NCBI GenBank assembly: GCA_020439995.1
Contig: JAGROY010000050.1
Coordinates: 1-39,063, forward strand
DNA: 39,063 nucleotides
Source of the DNA: Verrucomicrobiia bacterium
Lineage (GTDB): Bacteria > Verrucomicrobiota > Verrucomicrobiia > Verrucomicrobiales > DEV007
Reading direction: 5' to 3'
Both the position numbers and the translations under genes were made by a program. This document shows positions 8,743 to 17,900 of this stretch, one piece after another. The notes below the pieces were generated by a model, which was given only the letters and a program-made list of their open reading frames with translations, made no database searches and was not told where the DNA came from. The first letter of the stretch is position 1, and each line of letters begins with the position of its first letter.

Positions 8743-9753
8743 ATGACTGTGAGAAAGCGTGTTCGGACTTGGGCGAAATGGCTGGGCATTCTGCTGATGG
8801 CGGCTCTAGTGCTGGCTGCGGCAGCGTTTGTCTATCTGCATCGCGACTTCGAGCCTGGCAGAGGGGCACCTCCCGGTTTTCGGAATCGCGATGAAATCCT
8901 CGCGGCACTGGCGATCCGGGCATTGCCGATGATTGATCGCGCTCCGCCGCTGCCTGGGAATGTGATCGAGAAAGTCGGAGTGGTCTACGGTCAGGGCGGT
9001 GGACGTGATCTGCTGCTTGATCTTTACCAGCCGAAGGAGCAGACATCGCGACCGGTTCCGGGCTTGATCTTCATCCACGGGGGTGCCTGGGCGAAGGGGA
9101 AGCGCGAAGACTACCGCGTTTACACAACGCATTTCGCAGCGATGGGCTACGTCACCACATCGATCAGTTATCGACTGGTCAGAGAGGCTCCCTTTCCGGC
9201 AGCCGTCGAGGACGCAAAGTGCGCAGTGCGTTGGATGCGGGCGCACGCCACGGAACTCGGGATCGATCCCGCCCGCATTGCCGTGATCGGAGGCTCGGCG
9301 GGCGGTCACCTGGCAATGATGGTCGGCTACAGTCCTGGTGAACTTGAGGGTTCGGGCGGTTCGCCAGATGTCAGCAGCGCGGTCGCGGCGGTCGTCGATA
9401 TCTATGGGCCGGCGGACCTTTCGACCGATCAGGCGAAGTCCGCGGAATCGGCGATAGCGTTTATGGGCGGCAGTCAGTTCGACGAAGCGCCCGAAATGTG
9501 GATGTCAGCATCGCCAGTTTCCCATCTGGACGGCAGTGATCCGGCGACATTGATCATGCACGGCACGCTCGACGAACTGGTTGATGTGGCGCAGGCGGAT
9601 GATCTTGCTGAACGTCTGCGGAAGCTTGGAGTGCATTGCGAATACGAAAGATTCGATGGATGGCCGCACACCATGGATGTGTCAGCGCCCATGAATGCCT
9701 ATTTCAAGGAGCGGCTCGCAAAGTTCTTCGCCGAGCAGCTGGGGAGTCCTTGA
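8743..9753 (+). CDS. Membrane-anchored alpha/beta hydrolase, esterase/lipase type
   Basis: 336 residues. One N-terminal hydrophobic helix (about residues 13-32) precedes an alpha/beta-hydrolase domain. The oxyanion-hole motif IHGGAW (111-116), the nucleophile elbow GGSAGG (Ser185), Asp277 in MHGTLDELV and His309 in GWPHTM make a complete triad. The layout fits the HSL/BD-FAE type of esterases, which includes carbohydrate esterases and exported xylan or acetyl esterases in polysaccharide-degrading Verrucomicrobiota. The helix lacks a clear cleavage site, so the enzyme is probably anchored with its catalytic domain in the periplasm. The ATG at 8743 is the only start that includes the helix. The 207-base gap before it holds no gene. 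Confidence 0.88.
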   Translation: MTVRKRVRTWAKWLGILLMAALVLAAAAFVYLHRDFEPGRGAPPGFRNRDEILAALAIRALPMIDRAPPLPGNVIEKVGVVYGQGGGRDLLLDLYQPKEQTSRPVPGLIFIHGGAWAKGKREDYRVYTTHFAAMGYVTTSISYRLVREAPFPAAVEDAKCAVRWMRAHATELGIDPARIAVIGGSAGGHLAMMVGYSPGELEGSGGSPDVSSAVAAVVDIYGPADLSTDQAKSAESAIAFMGGSQFDEAPEMWMSASPVSHLDGSDPATLIMHGTLDELVDVAQADDLAERLRKLGVHCEYERFDGWPHTMDVSAPMNAYFKERLAKFFAEQLGSP

Positions 9754-9855
9754 GGCTTCGAACGGGAACCTGGCTCAATGCATGAGATTCTTGAGCTGCT
9801 GTCGCAACGTCGAGATTGCTGATAAGTCGCGTCTGGTTTAGAGTCGACAACAAAC

Positions 9856-10290
9856 ATGACGCCCTTCCTGACAATGGTGGCAACTGCGCTGCTCGGAACT
9901 CTGGGAATCACTCTGGCCGCAGTCGTTCTGGCAAAGATTGCATCGGTGCCGATCGAGCGTGTCGCGGAGTCGAACCAGCTTTCAAAAACTGAGTCAGAGT
10001 CGATATTTCCGCGTCGGCTTCACTTTCTTTTCCTGGCCATCTATCTACCGCTGACACTGGGGCACACGGTGGCGGCGTCATCGTTGCCCAACCCGCAGTG
10101 GCCACTGTTACTGTCCTTTCTTGTCGTATGCCTGGTTCAGGCCTACCGCTGCCGAGTCATCATGAACCGCCAGGGCAGGGACAGCATCATTTGGAGACAG
10201 GCACAGCTTGTCTTCTGGCTCTCCGTAATCGGTGCCATGGGCTGCCTGTGCCCGCTGCTGCTTCTGCCATTCCTTGTCGTTCATCCATGA
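9856..10290 (+). CDS. Small integral membrane protein of unknown function
   Basis: 144 residues with four hydrophobic stretches, roughly residues 5-28, 52-72, 80-97 and 115-140. A more polar stretch with basic and acidic residues (VPIERVAESNQLSKTESES) follows the first helix. I do not recognise a family. Its stop codon overlaps the ATG of the next gene in an ATGA arrangement, so the two are probably translationally coupled, and the protein may act with the CPBP-type membrane protease encoded next. Confidence 0.7.
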   Translation: MTPFLTMVATALLGTLGITLAAVVLAKIASVPIERVAESNQLSKTESESIFPRRLHFLFLAIYLPLTLGHTVAASSLPNPQWPLLLSFLVVCLVQAYRCRVIMNRQGRDSIIWRQAQLVFWLSVIGAMGCLCPLLLLPFLVVHP

Positions 10291-11012
10291 CTGAAACCAA
10301 CCCCTCCTCCACTGCTCGTTTCTGGATCGCGCTCGTGCCAGCGATGACCGTGCCGTTTATCGCGTCCCTGCTTTACTTCGTAGTCCTCAGCGATCATGCA
10401 CTTGGTAAGGTGATCTACGCCGGGGCGAAAGTCTTCACCGTTGCCTGGCCTGTCGTGTGCTTCGTCATTCTCTGGCGAGTCGGCCTTAGCCGTTTTAAAA
10501 AGAAGAGCCACTGGGGCAGTCTGCGGTCGCATCTGCGTGCGCTACCACTGGGGGTAGTCACTGGACTCCTGATCGTCGGTGCCTTGTGGGGACTGCTGCA
10601 GACGCCCCTGGCAGACATCGTCGATGCCAGTGCGCCAGCCATTCATAAAAAGGCCACCGCCCTCGGGTTCCTGGAGAACTATATTCTTTTCGCCACCTTC
10701 CTGTCCGTGCTCCATTCGCTCATCGAAGAATACTTCTGGCGCTGGTTCGTGTTCGGTCATCTGAGGCAAAAGATGTCTGCCCTGTCCGCCGCCGTACTGG
10801 GAAGCGTTGCCTTTGCCTCCCATCACCTCATTGTGGTGAGCCAGTTCTTCCCGTTCGGCTTCGCCGTTTTTCTCAGTATCTGCGTCGCCATCGGCGGTCT
10901 GATCTGGTGCTGGCTCTACCAACGTCAAGGCACCCTCGCCGGAGCCTGGATCAGCCACCTGATCGCAGATGCGGGATTGATGACCGTCGGGTATTTCCTG
11001 CTGATGCGATAG
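10287..11012 (+). CDS. CPBP-family intramembrane metalloprotease (Abi/Rce1-like)
   Basis: 241 residues from the ATG at 10287, whose first bases overlap the upstream stop. A longer in-frame reading from 10098 would run through the upstream gene in another frame and is rejected. The protein is polytopic. The family signature is present: EEYFWRWFVFG (motif 1, paired Glu and Arg), FASHH (motif 2 His) and HLIADAG (motif 3, His and Asp). CPBP proteases are Rce1 relatives; in bacteria they appear in bacteriocin immunity, membrane-protein processing and prenyl-dependent maturation. The coupled upstream membrane protein is a candidate partner. No bacteriocin-like ORF is visible nearby. Confidence 0.88.
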   Translation: MTETNPSSTARFWIALVPAMTVPFIASLLYFVVLSDHALGKVIYAGAKVFTVAWPVVCFVILWRVGLSRFKKKSHWGSLRSHLRALPLGVVTGLLIVGALWGLLQTPLADIVDASAPAIHKKATALGFLENYILFATFLSVLHSLIEEYFWRWFVFGHLRQKMSALSAAVLGSVAFASHHLIVVSQFFPFGFAVFLSICVAIGGLIWCWLYQRQGTLAGAWISHLIADAGLMTVGYFLLMR

Positions 11013-11112
11013 CAGGCTTCCGATTATCTGCTCCTCATTCGCTCTGTCTCTGTGCATCATCCTGGTGAAAGATTTCTCATTCACCAAATCCAACGCACCA
11101 AATGCTCTACTT

Positions 11113-12858
11113 ATGAACCCCACCATCCGTCACTCCGTTCGCGCAGCCGTTGCATTTTTTACCTGTTCGCTTCCCACCCTACAGGCTCTGGCACAGGATT
11201 CTCTGCCTGATCAGTGGCGGGCTGAACGGCGCATCATTGACCTGCACATGCACGTGGCCGGATCGGATGAGCGCATTGAGCGTGGTGGCGGAATCATGGA
11301 TCGCGTGGGCATCGGGGTCGGGGTCAATTTGAGTGGAGACACCACTGTGCCGACGCTTGGGAAAGTGTCGCGATTCACACAGAACAAAGACCGTGCGGAT
11401 CGCCTGGCACCGCATCGCTGGGTGCACTACATGAATCTCGACTACGCAAAATGGGATGAGCCGGATTTCTCGGAGCAGGCAGTGAAGCAGATCAATGAGG
11501 GTTTCCGCCAGGGCGCCGCCGGGCTAAAGGAATACAAACGCCTGGGTCTGTATCTGAAGGACAAATCAGGCAAATTGATCACCATTGATGATCCAAAACT
11601 GGATCCTGTGTGGCGGCGCTGCGGCGAACTGGGCATGCCTGTATCGATTCATGTGGCGGATCCAAAGGCGTTCTGGATGCCGTATGATGAGCACAATGAA
11701 CGCTGGATTGAGCTGAAAGATCACAAGTCCTGGTGGTTCGGCGATCCTGAAAAATATCCGTCGCGGAAGGAGCTGCTGGAGGCGAGGAACCGGGTCATCG
11801 CCCGGCATCCCGGCACGACGTTTGTGTGCGTTCACTTTGGCAACAACCCGGAGGATATCGACTGGGTCGATCGTGCACTGGACAAATTCCCTAACATGAT
11901 GGTCGACATCGCAGCTCGCGTCCCTGAACTCGGCCGACACGATCCGGCGAAGGTGCGTGCGCTCTTCGAGAAACATCAGGATCGGATTTTCTTCGCTACC
12001 GATTTCATGGTCTACGACAAGTTGATCCTCGGTTCCGGCGGTGACGGGCCCGGGCCGACGGATGATGAGGCGGTCGCCTTTTATGACAAGCACTGGCGCT
12101 GGTTCGAGACAAACGACCGCCAGTTTGCGCATATGACACCGATCCAGGGCGAATGGAAAATCGACGCCGTGGGACTGGATCCTTCCGTGCTGCGGAAGGT
12201 CTACTTTGACAATGCTCACAGGCTTCTCGTGCGCACGCTGCCGCCACCGGTTCTGCAAGCCGCCCGGATCGATGTGGATTTTGAAATCGACGGGGACTTG
12301 AATGATGTCGCATGGAGAACGGCTGCAAAGGCGCGCATCGACTATGGGATTCGCGACGGTGCCGCGCATCCGGCTCTGTCCACTTCCGCACAGGTGCTCT
12401 GGTCGGACGCATTCCTTTACATCGGGTACTCAGCGCCGTTCACGAAGCTCACGACCTTCGAGCCAGTGAGCGAATCCGAGCGCGCCGGACTCTGGGATCG
12501 AGACGTGGTGGAGGCGTTCATCGGCAGTGAACCTGACAATGTCGGGGCCTATACGGAATTTGAAGTGGCACCCACCGGCGAGAAACTGGATCTCTCGATT
12601 AAGTTACCCGAGAAGTCGCTTGAATGGAACAGCGGATTTCAGGCGAGAGTGCACATCGATCGCGAGCGGAACAAATGGATGACCGAGATTCGAATACCGC
12701 TGTCGGCGATCACGAGAAAGATGCCCATCGCCAGTGAAACTGTCTGGCGACTCAACCTTTATCGCAGCTCGAATGCGGAGAAAGTGTTTCTTGGCTGGGC
12801 ACCTACCGCCACCGGTTCAGCACACACACCCGAGCGCTTCGGATACCTTCAATTCTGA
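11113..12858 (+). CDS. Secreted amidohydrolase fused to a CBM9-like domain
   Basis: 581 residues. The ATG at 11113 is chosen over the GTG at 11065 because it starts a good signal peptide ending ALAQD (about residue 29). Residues 40-385 form an amidohydrolase_2-type TIM barrel: the metal-binding HMH (45-47) in IIDLHMHV, a second His in SIHVADP, a third in FVCVHFGNNPED, and the catalytic-type Asp in FFATDFM, which is the usual layout of metal-dependent hydrolases and decarboxylases of this superfamily. From about residue 395 to the end lies a beta-sandwich resembling the CBM9/DOMON-like domains of PVC proteins, with IDGDLNDVAW, DAFLYIGY, DVVEAFIG, FEVAPTGEKLD and TEIRIPLSAI. The fusion suggests the hydrolase is tethered to a carbohydrate-rich target. 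The substrate is unknown. Confidence 0.85.
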   Translation: MNPTIRHSVRAAVAFFTCSLPTLQALAQDSLPDQWRAERRIIDLHMHVAGSDERIERGGGIMDRVGIGVGVNLSGDTTVPTLGKVSRFTQNKDRADRLAPHRWVHYMNLDYAKWDEPDFSEQAVKQINEGFRQGAAGLKEYKRLGLYLKDKSGKLITIDDPKLDPVWRRCGELGMPVSIHVADPKAFWMPYDEHNERWIELKDHKSWWFGDPEKYPSRKELLEARNRVIARHPGTTFVCVHFGNNPEDIDWVDRALDKFPNMMVDIAARVPELGRHDPAKVRALFEKHQDRIFFATDFMVYDKLILGSGGDGPGPTDDEAVAFYDKHWRWFETNDRQFAHMTPIQGEWKIDAVGLDPSVLRKVYFDNAHRLLVRTLPPPVLQAARIDVDFEIDGDLNDVAWRTAAKARIDYGIRDGAAHPALSTSAQVLWSDAFLYIGYSAPFTKLTTFEPVSESERAGLWDRDVVEAFIGSEPDNVGAYTEFEVAPTGEKLDLSIKLPEKSLEWNSGFQARVHIDRERNKWMTEIRIPLSAITRKMPIASETVWRLNLYRSSNAEKVFLGWAPTATGSAHTPERFGYLQF

Positions 12859-12872
12859 TTTTCAAGAGCTAA

Positions 12873-12902
12873 CACCGGGCAACGTGCCATCACTGCCCGG
12901 TG
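12873..12902 (+). terminator. Putative terminator hairpin after the amidohydrolase gene
   Basis: A perfect 9-bp stem, CACCGGGCA (12873-12881) paired with TGCCCGGTG (12894-12902), with a 12-nt loop, 14 bases after the stop codon. There is no T-run behind it, so it may need Rho or act as an mRNA 3'-end structure. Confidence 0.55.
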
Positions 12903-12981
12903 CTGCGTAACGCTCCTTGGTAACGATTTTCGTTGCTCAAAATGGCGGAATTTGTTAATTCCAAGACAATTACCCCCACTT

Positions 12982-14895
12982 ATGAAAAATCCCCTTCCCT
13001 GGCTTAGTGTAGGAGGCCTGATGACTACTGCCGCAGCAGTCATCAGTTTCGCGGATCCCATTCCTTTTCCCGAGTCGGGAACTTACACGTTCGATTTTGA
13101 ATCCGACCCGCTGGAATCTGGATGGTCGATCGAAGGGTGGGTTTGGGACTTCATCCCACTTGCCGTCGAAGAGATGACCGCCACTGGTGATGGAGATGGG
13201 CAGATCTCGGTTTCAGATCCCACCGCGCTGGATGAGTTCTCGTTTGACGACACCGGTGACGTCTACCCGCTTGCGCCACTGGTGGCACCAGGTAGTTACC
13301 AGGCGCTCGGCTTTTCAGGTGAAAACTGGCTGGTAAACGCTGCGGCGGGTGATGCAGTGGACGATGGCACCGGGATATTCATTGTGGAAAATCCTGGCAC
13401 TGCCACGCTGGATTTCTCGGATCTGCCGGAGCACACCGGCATCTCAATCGCAATGAAGCTGGGTGCAGGGGGATCTGTTGACAGCGGAGCGCAAGGCTCC
13501 GCAGACGGGCCATTCAGCATTCTGGTCGACGGCGAAGAAGTTTTCAGCCACACTTTCAACTCAGGGGGCGGCAACCTGACTTCTCAGGGGATCACGCAGT
13601 TAGCAACCGGTGCCAACCTGACGACGCTGTATCGCGAACGATGGAACGACAACGGTGGCGCGGGCCCGAATTCCGCCTCCGATCGCACCGCTCACGGCTG
13701 GACGCTCGACTCCGCGTACGATGTCACTGCGGCACCGCAGCTCGCCACCATCCCGCACACTTCCGACGAGCTCTCCATCTCGTTTCTGCACCGCATGACC
13801 AGTGCAGCAAATGACGAACACGTAGCAATCGATGACCTGACAGTGAAACTGATCAATGACGTCATCGCGGATCCCAACGAATGGCCCGGCGGCGACACTT
13901 ACGAGGAAGACTTCACTTCAGTGGGACTCGAGTGGAAATTGAAAGAATGGAGCGCCGCACCAGTGATGTCCGGTGTGAAGTCAATGACGGGCACGGGGGA
14001 CAGTGGCGGACTTGTGCGCCCGTCAGCTGGTGGCTTCAACGAATCTGCTTTCAGCAATGGTGACCCCGTATTCCCGCTTGAGCCACTCATCGAAGGCCTC
14101 AGTTATAGCGAAGTCGATCCGCGCTTTGGAGGCACCTGGCTCGGATCTAATGCGTCGGCAAACCACAACGGCTCGGCAGTGTTGTTCTTCAAGGATCTTC
14201 CCCCACACGATGGGATTGACTTGGATTTCGTGCTCGCTTCCACCGATTCATCCGGCGATGCGGACGATATTATCCCCAACGCAGAGACGAACGGCAATTT
14301 CCAGATCCTCATAGACGGAAAGGTCATTCATGAAACCCGCTACACAGGAGGCAGCGGCGGCGACGGGATTGTGGAAGAACTCATTTCCCAGGCAAATCTC
14401 TCGCCAAACTACCGCGAAGAATGGAGCGACGGGGATGGGGAAGGCCCATTGGACGCCGAGAATAGGACATCGGTCGGCTGGACGCTCGATTCCGCCTATG
14501 ACTACACGGCATACTTCAATGCAGACGGAGAAAACCCTATCGCCCACACGGCAGACACCCTCACGGTGTCGTTCATTCACGGATTGAACTCGGCGTCTGA
14601 CGATGAGGGCATCGCTATCGATTCCCTGAAATTGCAGTTGCTCAATGTCACGGAAAAGGTGGACTTTGCGATCAGCGATATTTCCATTAGCGACACCAAT
14701 GCCGTTACCCTCAAATGGAATTCCGCAGGGGGAAAAACGTATGGTGTTGACCGTTCCTTCAATTTGGAGAGCGCCAATGACTGGGACGAACTGGCCGATG
14801 GCGTGGAATCCGGCGGCGCTGAAACCAGCTTCACCGACAGTGCGATCCCGGCAGGGACACCTCGGGCATTTTATCGCGTCCGCCTCGAGCCCTGA
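12982..14895 (+). CDS. Secreted protein with two large internal repeats, unknown function
   Basis: 637 residues from the ATG at 12982; the upstream in-frame GTG/TTG-type start lacks a signal sequence. A signal peptide spans about residues 1-26, ending near VISFADP. Two repeats of about 270 residues follow. Each has an YTFDF / YEEDF opening, a TGDG segment, YPLAPL or FPLEPL, a DLPxHxGI strand, FxILVDG or FQILIDG, YRExWxD, HGWTLDSAYD or VGWTLDSAYD, a TxDxLxxSFxH strand and AIDDLTVKL or AIDSLKLQL. The pattern suggests a jelly-roll or lectin-like fold. The last 70 residues form a VTLKWNSAGGKTYGVDRS...FYRVRLEP tail that resembles the tail of the LamG/TSP3 protein at 34043-36115. I recognise no enzyme motif. 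Confidence 0.8.
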   Translation: MKNPLPWLSVGGLMTTAAAVISFADPIPFPESGTYTFDFESDPLESGWSIEGWVWDFIPLAVEEMTATGDGDGQISVSDPTALDEFSFDDTGDVYPLAPLVAPGSYQALGFSGENWLVNAAAGDAVDDGTGIFIVENPGTATLDFSDLPEHTGISIAMKLGAGGSVDSGAQGSADGPFSILVDGEEVFSHTFNSGGGNLTSQGITQLATGANLTTLYRERWNDNGGAGPNSASDRTAHGWTLDSAYDVTAAPQLATIPHTSDELSISFLHRMTSAANDEHVAIDDLTVKLINDVIADPNEWPGGDTYEEDFTSVGLEWKLKEWSAAPVMSGVKSMTGTGDSGGLVRPSAGGFNESAFSNGDPVFPLEPLIEGLSYSEVDPRFGGTWLGSNASANHNGSAVLFFKDLPPHDGIDLDFVLASTDSSGDADDIIPNAETNGNFQILIDGKVIHETRYTGGSGGDGIVEELISQANLSPNYREEWSDGDGEGPLDAENRTSVGWTLDSAYDYTAYFNADGENPIAHTADTLTVSFIHGLNSASDDEGIAIDSLKLQLLNVTEKVDFAISDISISDTNAVTLKWNSAGGKTYGVDRSFNLESANDWDELADGVESGGAETSFTDSAIPAGTPRAFYRVRLEP

Positions 14896-14916
14896 TCACA
14901 CGGGAAGCGGAATCTT

Positions 14917-14947
14917 GCGCGATGCGACGCTGGTCACGCGCGGCTTT
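14917..14947 (+). terminator. Weak terminator-like hairpin with T-run
   Basis: GCGCG (14917-14921) can pair with CGCGC (14937-14941), with a 15-nt loop, followed by GGCTTTTT. It lies between the two-repeat secreted protein and the CRTAC-like lipoprotein gene. The stem is short, so the call is tentative. Confidence 0.35.
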
Positions 14948-14965
14948 TTGTCGTAACGTCCGGCT

Positions 14966-17900
14966 GTGCGACTCCTGCCCTTGCCCAAGCGACACGCAAT
15001 TTCATTGCGACGTCTCGTTGTTTTTGGCGGAACGCTGGCCGCCATCCTGAGCGGCTGCACACGTTCTGATTCCCAGACATCGGCTACGGATATCGGGAAC
15101 ACTCGTGCCGCAGTTGAAGCCGTCGCCGTTTCGCCAGAGACTGCTACTACTGCTCCTGTTGCTGTGCAGTCCTCACCGTTCGGAGGCAAGCTCGCAGAGG
15201 AGGTAGCCCTGTTCGACCCAAAGGTCGACGGCTGGCGCAGCGAGGCACTTTACGAGGTAGCGCAGCGGCAACTGAACGAACTCGCGCATCATCTTGAGCA
15301 GGGAGCTGATGGCATCACATCCGCTGCGACCAGTAGCTGGTTCCATGTCGATTTTTCTGCACCATTGTTAGGGCCAGAACCATCGGAATTAGTTACGAGT
15401 TATCAGGATTCGCTCTTCGTAGTTCAGTCGGCTCCCGATGAATGGCAGCCGGTGGCACAAACGGACCCGGCACTCAGCTTAGTCAGCTTTCTTCAGCCGC
15501 TGGCGGGCGCCGGGAAGGTTCGGATCAAGTTTAAAACCTACAGGGTGTCTCTGGCACCGGACGGAACTGCGGCGACCACAAGGGCGCTAGTATCAACGTT
15601 AGGGCACTTCTCGGATCCGGCACGCACTGTCGAGCAACATGCCATTTGGGACATCAGCTGGCATCTTACTGCAACTTCCGATGCCCCGCCGCAGATCTCC
15701 AGTATCGTTCCCGAATCCTATCAGGTGAGCCGGACGAACGCCGAGACCGATCGATTGTTTACTGACTGCACGGACGCCGCTTTCAAGGGCAGCGAACTGT
15801 ATCAAAAGGCGCTGCTTCCCGGTCTCGATGACTGGGCAGCCCGCCTGCACAACCAGATCGGCATGGAATCGGAAGGATACCAGGGCATGGCGATGGGCGA
15901 TGCAAATGGCGACGATCTCGATGACCTGTATCTCTGCCAGCCCGGCGGCCTGCCGAATTTGCTCTTCCTGCGCAATGCGGACGGAACGCTGCGCGAGGCT
16001 CCGGCGGACAACGGCACTGACTGGCTGGAACGGACGCGCTCAGCACTGTTCGTCGATCTGGACAACGACAGCGACCAGGATCTGCTGGTAGTTTGCAATA
16101 CTCAGGTGCTGCTGCTGGAGAACGACGGCTCGGGCAAATTCACCAAGCGCGGAATGTTGCAGCTGCCGGGATCGCCATTCTCCTGCACTGCTGCAGACTA
16201 CGACACCGACGGCGATCTCGATCTCTTCATCTGCGACTATGGCGATCTGTGGGGTGGCTTCGGCGATCTCAATGAGCGCTTTCCCATTCCCTATCACGAT
16301 GCCAACAACGGCGGCCCCAACGCACTCTTCCGCAACGACGGGGCATGGCAGTTCAGCAATGTGACACAGGAGTCCGGCCTCGATCAAAATAACCGCCGCT
16401 GGTCGCTCTCAGCCGCATGGGAAGATTTCGACAATGACGGCGACCTTGACCTCTACGTCGCCAATGACTTTGGACGCAACAATCTGTTCCGTAACGACGG
16501 CGGCAAGTTCACGGACATCGCAGAGGCCGCCGGCGTGGAAGACATCTCTCCAGGCATGTCGGTAACCTGGGGTGATGCCAATCGCGACGGCTGGCCAGAC
16601 CTATACGTCAGCAACATGTTCTCGGGAGCTGGCAACCGGATTACTTTCCAGGATCAATTCATGCCGGGCACTGACACTGCCACCAAAGGCCACTACCAGA
16701 GATTCGCCAGGGGAAACGCACTTTTTCTTAACAATGGGGACGGCACTTTTCTAGACAGCAGCGAAGCCTCAGGGGTTTCCGTCGGACGCTGGGCGTGGGC
16801 ATCACGATTCGGTGATTTTAACAACGACGGGCTCGAAGACATCGTCGTGGCAAACGGCTTTTTCACGCAGGAAGACAGTGACGATTTGTGAAGTTTCTTC
16901 TGGCGCCGGGTCGCGGCGCAATCACCCCTGCAACCTTCTACACTCGCCAGCGGTGAGTCCTATTTCCTGTCATGGGCGGCAACGACCCGCTTGATGGCTG
17001 AAGGAAAATCGTTCAGCGGGCGCGAACGCAATTCGTTTTTCCTCAACACCGGCAGCGGCAAATTTGCCGATATCTCAGGCCTGTCTGGATTCGACTATCT
17101 CGACGACGCCCGCTCCATCTGCCTCGGCGACTGGGACTTCGATGGCGCGCTCGACTTCTGGGCTTACAATCGAAACAGCCCGCGCCTGCGATTGATGCGA
17201 AACACCAGTTCCTCTGCGGCCGGATCGGAATCCCGGCACTGGGTGGCACTGCGCTTGAAAGGAGTCACCTGCAATCGCGATGCTATAGGAGCCCGTGTTG
17301 AAGTGACCACACCGTCCGGTACTCAATTCCGCACCCTGCGAGCTGGAGAAGGGTTCCTGTCGCAATCTTCGAAGTGGTTGCACCTCGGCCTTGGTAACGA
17401 CTCAGGCATTGAAAAAGTCACGGTACGCTGGCCCGGATCACCTGAACCGGAAACGTTCACCGCAGTCACGTCTAACACTTTCCAAATTCTGGAACAAGGC
17501 ACCGCGACCGCGACACAGTGGATGCCGCCCTCAGGTTCCCCGCCACTTGATCCGTTCGACCAGGAATCGTCGCCCGTGGATGAAACTGCACGTATCGTGC
17601 TGGCCGCCCGCCCGCCCCTGCCCCCGCTCGAAATACTGGACGGCATCGCCAATACTGGCAAACCGCTGCTGATCAATGTCTGGGCAACTTGGTGCGGACC
17701 TTGCCTGGAAGAACTCAGCGCCATGATCGCGCGTGCTTCCGAATTCAAACAGAAGGGCCTGGATATCGTTCTCCTGAATGCCGATGATCCCACCGACAGC
17801 GACCGCCCTAACAAAGTCGCTAAAACGCTTGGGAAACTAAACAGCTCGTTCGAAAATCGTATCGCTGATGAGCGCACGGTGAGCATTCTCGATGCATTCC

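Noticed and set aside
10098..10286. N-terminal extension of the CPBP protease from 10098
   Set aside because: It lies inside the upstream membrane-protein gene in another frame; the ATG at 10287 gives a normal polytopic N-terminus and an ATGA overlap.
16889..16991. Two separate genes, 14966-16891 and 16991-18943, as a gene caller would report
   Set aside because: Both are in the same frame, the 33 codons between them are open and family-like, and the second has no signal peptide although it carries the family's UnbV and thioredoxin domains.
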